33,370 nt of DNA from positions 1-33,370 of the forward strand of contig JABDCX010000023.1 of the NCBI GenBank assembly GCA_013287915.1. The letters run 5' to 3'. The notes below the pieces were generated by a model. The model was not told where the DNA came from. It saw only the letters and a program-made list of their open reading frames with translations, and ran no database searches. The translations under genes were made by a program, and so were the position numbers. Source of the DNA: Chlamydiota bacterium. Lineage in GTDB: Bacteria > Chlamydiota > Chlamydiia > Chlamydiales > Parachlamydiaceae. Positions 25,311 to 32,651 of the stretch are shown one piece after another. How positions within the stretch are numbered: position 1 is the first letter of the stretch; every line of letters starts with the position of its first letter.

Positions 25311-25739
25311 ATGTCTAAAAATAAACAATTTACAATTCCAGAAAACAAGCTCGTTTCAATTACGCAAGCTGCTGATCTCAATGATGTGACGCGGCAAGCG
25401 ATTTACGTAGCGATCAAACTGAATAAGTTGAAAGCTTCGAAAGATAGCACACGCTGGACAATCCACCTCGACGACCTCGAAGCTTATCGCAAGCAAAAAT
25501 ATTCGAGATCGAAGTCGATGTACAACGGAGAACTCGTTTACGATCCTACGAAGGGTTACTACTCTGTAAACCAAGTCTCCAAGATGCTCAACGTGCCTGC
25601 TCAAAAAATCTACTACGCAACGCGCATTGGTCAACTCAAAGCTGTCCGCAAAGGCGCCGCATGGGTCATTCACGAAAATGATCTGAAAACATATTCGGAA
25701 GAATTTGTCGGAAAGAGAAAAAAGCGTAAAGCGTCTTAA
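25311..25739 (+). CDS. euo: Euo-type developmental DNA-binding regulator
   Basis: This 142-residue basic protein is made of two similar excisionase-like helix-turn-helix units: VSITQAADLNDVTRQAIYVAI...WTIHLDDLEAYRK (about 16-62) and YSVNQVSKMLNVPAQKIYYAT...WVIHENDLKTY (about 82-126). The sequence matches the chlamydial Euo family closely in ITQAA, VTRQAIYVAIK and KIYYATR. In Chlamydia, Euo is an early-expressed repressor of late genes. The lysine/arginine-rich C-terminus (GKRKKRKAS) may bind DNA. It has an ideal AAGGAGG ribosome-binding site, a good promoter and a strong terminator immediately downstream, so it is a single-gene unit. The tsp and recJ genes in the same window agree with chlamydial synteny. 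Confidence 0.9.
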   Translation: MSKNKQFTIPENKLVSITQAADLNDVTRQAIYVAIKLNKLKASKDSTRWTIHLDDLEAYRKQKYSRSKSMYNGELVYDPTKGYYSVNQVSKMLNVPAQKIYYATRIGQLKAVRKGAAWVIHENDLKTYSEEFVGKRKKRKAS

Positions 25740-25760
25740 TCGTTTAGTGTACTAACCGCG

Positions 25761-25802
25761 GCCCTCTTGTTTTGAACATTCGAAGCAAGAGGGCTTTTTT
25801 TT
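25761..25802 (+). terminator. Intrinsic terminator of euo
   Basis: GCCCTCTTG (25761-25769) and CAAGAGGGC (25786-25794) form a perfect nine-base stem with a 16-base loop, followed by eight T residues. It starts 22 bases after the euo stop. It ends nine bases before the epmA start codon, so epmA either depends on read-through or has a promoter hidden in this region. Confidence 0.88.
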
Positions 25803-25810
25803 GCCCAATC

Positions 25811-26830
25811 ATGAAAACACCTGACATTCAACGCTGGGGAACTCTCCAAGATTCCACCTCCCGCATGACCCGCTTGCTACAACGGCAGCAGGTCGTCTCG
25901 GCTATCCGAGAAGACCTTTGCTCAGAGGGATTCTTGGAGGTGGAAACACCGTTGTTGGTGAAGTCGACTTGCCCAGAGGCGTACATCGACACAGTCGAGG
26001 TGGGAAACCATTACCTGGTGACTTCGACAGAGTACCAAATCAAACGTCTTATGGCGGGCGGTTTCCAAAAGGTATTCACTCTAACAAAGAATTTCCGTGC
26101 GCATGACCAGGGTGATTACCACAGTGCTGAATTTACGATGTTGGAATGGGCCCGAGCGGGAGAAGCGTTGAAAACAATCGAAGAAGATACCGTCCGCTTT
26201 ATCCGAAAAGCATTTCAAAAGCTCTATCCAGGGAAAGAGAGGATCCATTTCAATGGAGTTGAGCTCGACATGATGGCTCAACAATGGGAACACTTTACCG
26301 TGCGGGAAGCGTTCCAGCACCATCTTGGATTGCGTGGATTGGAAGATTTCTCTTTGCAACCACTCTGCCGAGCTGCGCAAGCAGCTGGAATCGCTTTGCC
26401 AGAGACGTTTAAAGACGATTGTTGTTTAGTCTTGTCCTATTTGTTAGATCTCCTGCAACCCTGTTTGGGAAAAAAAGTCCCCACCTTTCTCCACGAGTGG
26501 CCCCTTTACATGACTTCGTCCGCACCGAAAAACGACAAAGATCCTTTCACTGCTGAGAGAACAGAACTGTACATCGGGGGCGTAGAGATCAGCAATGGGT
26601 TTCCCTTCTTAAGAGACGCAGACAAGCAAAAGGAACTCTTTGCCAACCAGCTCCGGAAAAGAGCCGAGATGGGGAAACCCGCCGTTGCAATCGATGAACG
26701 GTATATCGCCTCTCTTCCCGCGCTTCCTCAAGGAGCAGGGATGGCTCTCGGAATCGACAGGCTCGCGATGGTCCTCACAGGATCAAAGCGTCTCACCGAC
26801 GTCCAGGCATTCGATTGGGAAGAGCTTTAA
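25811..26830 (+). CDS. epmA: EF-P lysine ligase EpmA (GenX/PoxA, LysRS-like)
   Basis: This 339-residue protein has the class II aminoacyl-tRNA synthetase catalytic core of lysyl-tRNA synthetase but no anticodon-binding domain. Visible blocks are FLEVETPLLVKSTCPEAYIDTV (motif 1), TKNFRAHDQGDYHSAEFTMLEW (motif 2), ELYIGGVEISNGF and GAGMALGIDRLAMVLTG (motif 3). EpmA attaches beta-lysine to a lysine of elongation factor P, which helps ribosomes through polyproline stretches. EpmB and EF-P are not in the window. An upstream extension of the frame to 25772 is ignored because it would lie in the euo terminator. The ATG at 25811 has no clear ribosome-binding site. The stop interleaves with that of the convergent acetyltransferase-like gene. 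Confidence 0.92.
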   Translation: MKTPDIQRWGTLQDSTSRMTRLLQRQQVVSAIREDLCSEGFLEVETPLLVKSTCPEAYIDTVEVGNHYLVTSTEYQIKRLMAGGFQKVFTLTKNFRAHDQGDYHSAEFTMLEWARAGEALKTIEEDTVRFIRKAFQKLYPGKERIHFNGVELDMMAQQWEHFTVREAFQHHLGLRGLEDFSLQPLCRAAQAAGIALPETFKDDCCLVLSYLLDLLQPCLGKKVPTFLHEWPLYMTSSAPKNDKDPFTAERTELYIGGVEISNGFPFLRDADKQKELFANQLRKRAEMGKPAVAIDERYIASLPALPQGAGMALGIDRLAMVLTGSKRLTDVQAFDWEEL

Positions 26831-27540
26831 GCGGTATAAACACCTTCGGTGCTATTGCCGATTTGCAAGTAGCCAGAGCAGATCATTCCCAACCGATTAG
26901 CAATCCGCACCCCATCTTCTGAAACGGTGATGCAAGCAAGCCCACGCGCCTTTTGAGCCTGGATATCTGCAAAAAACTCCTTCATTAAGGCTTTTGATAG
27001 GGCACTTTTCTTTAGGGCTGGAATCGCGCTGAAGTTAAACAGATAAAGAGGAGGGCGGGTCACAGACCCATAGGTGTTTGGAGCCACCATCCGATCTCTC
27101 AACAGCTCCGGATGGTTTTTCATCCAGGCATAGAAATTGTCGAACATCGGATACCAGCCCGTATAGCCCACTGGCCGCCAAATCTGATCCTGGCACTTGA
27201 TCCACCACGTCCTAAACCCTTGCGGAAAGGCGTGCATCACAAAAAGAAGGCGGTCAAAATTCACTTGATCAACAGGATTGGGATAAGAGCCAAGATCCGC
27301 CATAAATGTGGCTAAGGCGAACTTTCTCCAATTTTCTAAGGAATAGAGTCCAAACGGTGGCTGACTTGGTTGGGCAAGATCCTTCCATTCCAACGCGCGA
27401 AATTCCGCTTTAACGACAAACTCAGGATCCAGATGACTGACGATTTGCATCTCTGACTTTATCCAGAGGCGCGACTGTTCCCAATCGGAAAAATCGGGGA
27501 CCGCCTTCAACACATCGACCAGAGGTTCATCTGAGCGCAT
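26827..27540 (-). CDS. GNAT acetyltransferase-like protein
   Basis: This 237-residue protein is not clearly assigned. Its C-terminal part (ALSKALMKEFFADIQAQKARGLACITVSEDGVRIANRLGMICSGYLQIG, about 175-225) has the order helix, strand, helix and the AxRLGM ending seen in GNAT acyltransferases. The canonical acyl-CoA loop (R/QxxGxG/A) is not evident. The N-terminal part is rich in tryptophan and aromatics. The start is fixed at 27540 by a perfect AAGGAG site five bases upstream. It overlaps the end of the deacetylase-family gene by 14 bases, so the two are translationally coupled. An acetylation/deacetylation pair is possible but speculative. Confidence 0.6.
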   Translation of the reverse strand: MRSDEPLVDVLKAVPDFSDWEQSRLWIKSEMQIVSHLDPEFVVKAEFRALEWKDLAQPSQPPFGLYSLENWRKFALATFMADLGSYPNPVDQVNFDRLLFVMHAFPQGFRTWWIKCQDQIWRPVGYTGWYPMFDNFYAWMKNHPELLRDRMVAPNTYGSVTRPPLYLFNFSAIPALKKSALSKALMKEFFADIQAQKARGLACITVSEDGVRIANRLGMICSGYLQIGNSTEGVYTA

Positions 27541-28552
27541 AGATCTCCTTGACGCGGGCTTCGACACCATCCGATTCAGGGGAAGAGGCCTCTTTCACAG
27601 GGAGAGAGAGCGGTTCACTAGCCAAAACATTGACACAGGCCATGACATTTTTTGCTAAGAAAAAGGGATCGTATCCCCCTTCGAGAAAGAGGAGCAGTTT
27701 TCCTTGGCAAACCGCTTCTGCTAGGGCTCGAACCCGAATTGCTAATTGCTCAAACCCGGAGGTCGTGACTTGCATCATCCCCAAAGGATCGCTCTCATGG
27801 GCATCAAAACCGGCTGACACCAAGATGAGTTCGGGCTGGTACTGCAGAGTGAGTGGCTTAACGACGCGATCGAACAGATATAAATAGTCTCTATCCCGAC
27901 ACCCCTTTGGCAACGGGATATTCACTGTAAATCCTTTCCCCTTCCCTTTTCCCGTCTCGCTCAAAAATCCTGAACCTACTGGAAAGAGGTTGTCTTGATG
28001 GATGTCGATGAAGAGGACGCGCTCATCTTCATAAAAACTCTCTTGCGTGCCGTTGCCGTGGTGCACATCCCAATCAAAAATCAAGATCCGCTTTATTCCC
28101 ATGGCAAGAGCCTGTCTTGCCGCGATGGCTATGTTGTTGAAAACGCAAAACCCCATCCCCTTCCCAGGCCTGGCATGATGCCCTGGCGGGCGTACAAGGG
28201 CAAACCCATTCCGAATATCGCCCCCCAACACCCTCTTCACCAACTCAACGCCATACCCTGCAGCTAAAAAAGCGGCCTTCACCGATCCTGGCGAAAGGGG
28301 CGTTTCGGAGATGAGATTGGATGCTTTCCCCCTCAAAGACTCGATGAATTCAATGTAAGCAGGGTCATGAATGCGTGCAATCTCCTCCACAGTAGCCGGA
28401 GAATCGAGTGAAAGATTCAGCAGGGAGCGATGGTGGCTCGCCTCAAAAGCAGCAAGGATGGCCTTCAAACGCTCCACATTTTCAGGATGGTCGAGAACGC
28501 CATGCTCTAAGAAACAAGGATGAGACAGAAACAAAGAGTGAGATTTTGTCAT
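27527..28552 (-). CDS. Histone-deacetylase-family (AcuC/class II HDAC-like) hydrolase
   Basis: This 341-residue protein is a zinc hydrolase of the arginase/deacetylase fold. It has HPENVERL near the start, RPPGHHARPGKGMGFCVFNN (the His-His catalytic pair), DWDVHHGNGTQESF (metal-binding Asp and His) and SAGFDAHESDPLG (third metal ligand). ELEGGY-type FLEGGYD closes the site. Bacterial members remove acetyl groups from proteins or polyamines; the substrate here is unknown. The open frame begins with a TTG at 28594. I chose the ATG at 28552 because homology starts there, although its ribosome-binding site is weak. Its stop lies within the start of the GNAT-like gene. Confidence 0.92.
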   Translation of the reverse strand: MTKSHSLFLSHPCFLEHGVLDHPENVERLKAILAAFEASHHRSLLNLSLDSPATVEEIARIHDPAYIEFIESLRGKASNLISETPLSPGSVKAAFLAAGYGVELVKRVLGGDIRNGFALVRPPGHHARPGKGMGFCVFNNIAIAARQALAMGIKRILIFDWDVHHGNGTQESFYEDERVLFIDIHQDNLFPVGSGFLSETGKGKGKGFTVNIPLPKGCRDRDYLYLFDRVVKPLTLQYQPELILVSAGFDAHESDPLGMMQVTTSGFEQLAIRVRALAEAVCQGKLLLFLEGGYDPFFLAKNVMACVNVLASEPLSLPVKEASSPESDGVEARVKEIYALR

Positions 28553-28626
28553 ATGGTCAGTGAAGATAAGCCAAAAAGACAAATGTTTCAACAAGATGAG
28601 CAGAAAAGGCTCATCCTTGAACTCTC

Positions 28627-28657
28627 TTGATTTAAATGGTTGGGATGTAGCTATAAT
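28627..28657 (+). promoter_or_regulatory. Promoter for the 862-residue protein
   Basis: A perfect TATAAT at 28652-28657 lies 25 bases before the GTG start. TTGATT at 28627-28632 is a possible -35, but the 19-base spacing is longer than ideal. The start codon also has a strong GGGGAGGG ribosome-binding site. Confidence 0.5.
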
Positions 28658-28682
28658 CCTTCTTTGAAATGGGGAGGGTGTT

Positions 28683-31271
28683 GTGGATCCGCTGAAACAT
28701 TTATGGCTTTCTCAAAAGGGCCTTACGTATGACGATGTGCAAAAAAAACAGAGAATCTTCTCTTGCCAGCTCCTTGACCTCTTTCGGTTAAATGTTTATC
28801 AGCACTCCGGAAGCTTATTCGATTGGAGTAATTGGAATGCCGCAGAAAATGAAAAGAAGCGGCTTTTTTTGGGTAGGAAATTCATCACAAATGATCAGTT
28901 CGATTATCAAAAAGCCTTAGAAACAGTAAGTTGGATCAAGCAATTTCCTTTCCTTCGCTTTCCCCTGGAATCGCTTTATGTCCATTACGAGCTTTGGAAG
29001 GGAACTACTGCGACAAGCTTGATTCTTACCCTTCAGGCCAGATTGGATTTACTCCATGCCAATTTTTTTGCCCTCCTAGATGCTGTAGGGGAGTTTTCGA
29101 CTCGTGAACTCAAACATTTAGTTGCTTTTCCAGAAACGCACAAAGGTATGGCTGACCAGGGAGGAATTAGATCCACCCTGGAACCCTTTGTACGTCAACC
29201 ATCACCTACTCCCGCTATTACCAGCGCAAATGGGTTGGCCGAAGACTTAACTCCCTACTTTTGGAAAGATGCGCTAGTCACGGGAACAAAAGAGGACTTT
29301 CTCTACATCTTAAGAAAACAGACAAGTAAACAGTTCTCCTATGAACAACCTGTTAAAAACGAGATCTTCAACGCCCTGCCCGGGATGGCAAGACTTCAAT
29401 TGGCTTTAAGAGAAGCAAAAGCACAAGCGGCCTCTGAAAAGGTCCTCCAACCCCTCCCAACCAAGCTAGAAGAAAGCCAACAACCTCATTCAAACAAAAT
29501 TTACGCCCTTAGAAACAGGCAAAACGAAGTCGTGGCATACTTAAAGCATTCAAAAGCTTTTGGGGCAAAAACATTAGAAAAGCTAGCCTGGGATCTCGCG
29601 TGCATTTTCCAAGTCCATCCCTTGTTTAACCCCACGACGACGACGACTATCCACTCTCAACAAGATGGTTTTGGAAACAAATCCCAACTGGTGGGATGGA
29701 GGATTGGACACCCCAATCAATACTTCCAAGATATTCCAGCGACATCGACGTTGAAATCTCTTTCCCCTTTTCTCACTCTTGCTCCCATTAATTCTCCTGA
29801 GAAAGGCATTCCCGGAAGTTTTCAACCCACCATCCCAGGTCATGAGCTAGCTAATTACCTTGTTGCCTCTCGAACAGTGGGAGATCTAAAAACCCGCAAG
29901 GATCAGTTAATTCATGCGACTTTAGTGACCATCCTTTATGGAATGATGGATGCCCACGCAAAAAATATTTTTGTCAAAAGTAAAACCGACGAGGAAGACA
30001 AGGAAGAAGGCGCTCTCATCTTTTTCGATAACCCCCGGATTTTCCCTAATGGAGATGTGGTGCTTGCAGAAGATCATCTCTTCGCCTCCTACCGCTCCGG
30101 ACTGCTAGAACTCCCAGACACGTATACTCCTCTTACTCCGCAAGAAAAGGAGTCTATCAAGACTAAAATAGCGGCATTCGAAGCAAAAATTCCTTTCATG
30201 GAGGAACACTTAGCAAGAAAAGCATGGAAATCGTCTTCTCGTGAAAAAGAGGAAGAAAAGAAGCCTAAAGCCAAACAGCCTTTCAGTGGAAAAACTCTTG
30301 AGGAAATCCTCCCTCCCCACTGGTTCGATACAGCAAAAGTGGTTCAAAATACAAAAGAACGCTTGAAACGCACAAGAGAGGCTTGCGACAAAGCGACATG
30401 TTTGCGCGATTTAGTGTTTGCCGCAAATCCTGCTTTTAAGTGGGTGGCTGCTTTACATATCGCCGGGTTTAATTCATTAGACACAGAGAAAACGGCATTA
30501 GAAATCCAAAAAATTTCTCTCCCCAATGTGGGCGGGTGTGCAATTCAAAAAGTTCTCCAAGAGTGTCAAAAAAGAGGGATCGATCCACTTGCACTGAAAG
30601 CAGCCTGCGAAAATCCCAACCTGTCCTTTGATGAGATCCTCGACAATTTGTTTAAACAAAAAACCTATGTGAATCAGGCACAATCACAGGCCTTGACAGA
30701 AGAAGCCTTAAAGCTCTTCGTTCAAAAAGCGGTGCCAGACTTTAAAGATCGAGATATTACTGCTCTGACGCTCTCACCAGAGCGGCTGACCGTTTTGAGC
30801 AGAATGACTCTTTTGCGATTCAGACATCTAGGCATTCCTATCGTCGAACTCAAAACTCTAAGAAAAAAGTTTAGCGATGAGTCTCTTGATGATTATCTTT
30901 TTGAACTCCGTCAAAGTCAAAAGACACTAGCCGAAACATTTTTCAAAGGATCAAGCAATACCTTCGTCATCTCGCCGCCTCCAGATATCTACACCGACAC
31001 CAAATTTGTCCTATTTTACAAAGAAGAGAAAGGAGGGATTCAATCCGTTGAAATCGATTTCACCTCCTCCCCTGGGAATATCAATCTCGACAATTATACG
31101 GTTCCCGTTCTGTCCATGACCGATTTCAAGAAATTTTGCGATAACCTCCCCATTTCGCTTCAATACCGGCGCAAAGATGAAACCGCATTGCCAACCGAAA
31201 CGTGGATTGTACAAATCGATGCCCATACGTTTACGCCGAAATACGTTTCGATCGTATTACTCGATGACTAA
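28683..31271 (+). CDS. Large unknown protein with kinase-like catalytic motifs
   Basis: I do not recognise the family of this 862-residue cytosolic protein, which has no signal peptide or membrane segment. Residues about 273-455 look like a divergent protein/lipid-kinase fold. VVAYLKHSKAFG carries a candidate ATP-binding lysine (K288), and TLEKLAWDLA may be helix C (E299). DAHAKNIFV (D423, H425, N428) resembles the catalytic loop of PI3/PI4-kinase-like enzymes. GALIFFDNPRIF (D449) sits where the metal-binding DFG aspartate would be. A charged linker (REKEEEKKPKAK, about 520-535) separates it from a helical C-terminal half. A type III effector acting on host lipids or proteins is possible, but no secretion signal can be read. 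The GTG start is supported by a GGAGGG site and TATAAT upstream. It is a single-gene unit. Confidence 0.7.
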   Translation: MDPLKHLWLSQKGLTYDDVQKKQRIFSCQLLDLFRLNVYQHSGSLFDWSNWNAAENEKKRLFLGRKFITNDQFDYQKALETVSWIKQFPFLRFPLESLYVHYELWKGTTATSLILTLQARLDLLHANFFALLDAVGEFSTRELKHLVAFPETHKGMADQGGIRSTLEPFVRQPSPTPAITSANGLAEDLTPYFWKDALVTGTKEDFLYILRKQTSKQFSYEQPVKNEIFNALPGMARLQLALREAKAQAASEKVLQPLPTKLEESQQPHSNKIYALRNRQNEVVAYLKHSKAFGAKTLEKLAWDLACIFQVHPLFNPTTTTTIHSQQDGFGNKSQLVGWRIGHPNQYFQDIPATSTLKSLSPFLTLAPINSPEKGIPGSFQPTIPGHELANYLVASRTVGDLKTRKDQLIHATLVTILYGMMDAHAKNIFVKSKTDEEDKEEGALIFFDNPRIFPNGDVVLAEDHLFASYRSGLLELPDTYTPLTPQEKESIKTKIAAFEAKIPFMEEHLARKAWKSSSREKEEEKKPKAKQPFSGKTLEEILPPHWFDTAKVVQNTKERLKRTREACDKATCLRDLVFAANPAFKWVAALHIAGFNSLDTEKTALEIQKISLPNVGGCAIQKVLQECQKRGIDPLALKAACENPNLSFDEILDNLFKQKTYVNQAQSQALTEEALKLFVQKAVPDFKDRDITALTLSPERLTVLSRMTLLRFRHLGIPIVELKTLRKKFSDESLDDYLFELRQSQKTLAETFFKGSSNTFVISPPPDIYTDTKFVLFYKEEKGGIQSVEIDFTSSPGNINLDNYTVPVLSMTDFKKFCDNLPISLQYRRKDETALPTETWIVQIDAHTFTPKYVSIVLLDD

Positions 31272-31280
31272 TCAACAAAA

Positions 31281-31382
31281 ACAAGATGTGCAGGATCGCA
31301 AAGCGGCAAGATAGACAAGATAATTCACCGAGATGTTCTATCTTGCCTATCCTGCTGCCATCGGCAATCTTGCTTATCCTGT
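31281..31382. repeat. Inverted array of 9-bp units (copy 2), likely bidirectional terminator
   Basis: This array separates the convergent kinase-like gene and rlmD. Units ACAAGATGT, GCAGGATCG, GCAAGATAG and ACAAGATAA run in one direction. Units CTATCTTGC, CTATCCTGC, CAATCTTGC and TTATCCTGT run in the other, mostly at strict 9-base steps. GGCAAGATAGA (31305-31315) pairs perfectly with TCTATCTTGCC (31337-31347). The last unit supplies the rlmD stop codon. The array is related to copy 1 at 4056-4130. Confidence 0.75.
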
Positions 31383-32651
31383 AATTCCAATCCGTGAAGC
31401 AGATAAAAGTGTTTCGACATGTGTCGTCTGAGGGAACATGTCGAAGGCTTTGACAGAAACAGGCTGAAATTGGGAGCGGAGCCGCTTAAGATCCCGCGCA
31501 AGGGTAGAAGGCATGCACGATACGTAAAGGAGTCTTTCAGGTGGATTTGCAACCAGTGCCTCACAAATCCTTTTTTCTAGCCCCTCTCGAGGAGGATTGA
31601 GGATCACCGTCTGGGGCCGCTCTTGCTTCAGCAACTTGGGCAATACGAGAGCGACATCAGCTGTTAGAAAAGTGACAGGCTTCAATTTGTTAAGCTGCTG
31701 ATTGATTTGGGCCAATCGAATCGATTCGGGATTTGATTCGACTCCAATGACATGAACACCCTCTCGGGCTAACAACAGAGAGGAAACGCCAATCCCGCAA
31801 TAGAGATCTAAAACAGTGCCTCTCCCCCCTGCAAGGGTCTGCTGAACCAATTCCTGATAAATTAAAGCACTTTGGCCGGGATGATTTTGTGTAAAGGTAC
31901 GTGTAGAATAAGAAAACGTCAATCCTTCGACGGAAAACTGGGCCTCTGTTATACCGTACGAGAGGTGGCGCCCTGGAGCGGTTGCCAAGAGGCCAAGGGC
32001 TAAGGGAACCTTTTCTGCATAACGGCTCAAGACAGCCTCAGCATTAGGTGGCATGGAGCTAAAATGAAAATCGAGCATGAAGCCATCACCAGGCGTTTTA
32101 GCTAGGTTGACCCGCCCATCGTCGACTCCTGAGCACTCCAATAACTGCACCAGCGCTCTCACCTGTTCTAAAATGGGGAGATCTTCATGCACGAAAATCG
32201 GGCACTCCTCGACAGGGAAAAAAGTTTGGTGATCTGCAGCCACATACCCGATGTTCCCTTTTTCTAAATGGAGGGCGACCCGACGGCGATACTCCCAAAC
32301 AGACTGTGCTTCGATGAGAGGAGGTACAACGGCATCTTCCCACCCTCCCATCCGTTTTAAAGCCTCTTCTACCCACAACCTTTTGGCGTCTACCTGAGCG
32401 TGATATTTGAGATGTTGGAGCTGACACCCACCGCATACGCCAAAATGGATGCAACGGGGCGTTATCCTCTCGTGAGACGCTTTGAGAATCTGAATTAATT
32501 CCCCTTCGGCGTAGTTTTTCTTCTTTGAAAGAATCTTAAACTCAATCTGATCCCCAACGGCTGTAAAAGGGATAAAGACGACAAGCCCCTCGTGACGCAC
32601 AATGCCACGTCCGCCAAATGCAAGAGCGGTTACCACACCTTCATATTTCAA
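31374..32651 (-). CDS. rlmD: 23S rRNA (uracil-5-)-methyltransferase, RlmD/TrmA family
   Basis: This 425-residue protein starts with a TRAM RNA-binding domain (about 1-55). An iron-sulfur cluster site follows, C67-x5-C73-x2-C76 (CIHFGVCGGC) with C150 as fourth ligand. The SAM-binding motif is VLDLYCGIGVSS, with VILNPPREGLE, the catalytic-cysteine block YVSCMPSTLARDL, and DMFPQTTHVETL at the end. This set is that of RumA/RlmD-type enzymes, which methylate uracil-5 in 23S rRNA, although a different U in rRNA or tRNA cannot be excluded. The start is TTG, overlapping the recJ stop as TTGA; the TRAM homology begins at once and no in-frame ATG is near. It is probably an operon with recJ. Confidence 0.9.
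   Translation of the reverse strand: MKYEGVVTALAFGGRGIVRHEGLVVFIPFTAVGDQIEFKILSKKKNYAEGELIQILKASHERITPRCIHFGVCGGCQLQHLKYHAQVDAKRLWVEEALKRMGGWEDAVVPPLIEAQSVWEYRRRVALHLEKGNIGYVAADHQTFFPVEECPIFVHEDLPILEQVRALVQLLECSGVDDGRVNLAKTPGDGFMLDFHFSSMPPNAEAVLSRYAEKVPLALGLLATAPGRHLSYGITEAQFSVEGLTFSYSTRTFTQNHPGQSALIYQELVQQTLAGGRGTVLDLYCGIGVSSLLLAREGVHVIGVESNPESIRLAQINQQLNKLKPVTFLTADVALVLPKLLKQERPQTVILNPPREGLEKRICEALVANPPERLLYVSCMPSTLARDLKRLRSQFQPVSVKAFDMFPQTTHVETLLSASRIGITG

Noticed and set aside
25811-26830. Lysyl-tRNA synthetase
   Set aside because: The catalytic core is LysRS-like, but the N-terminal anticodon-binding domain is absent and the length fits EpmA.
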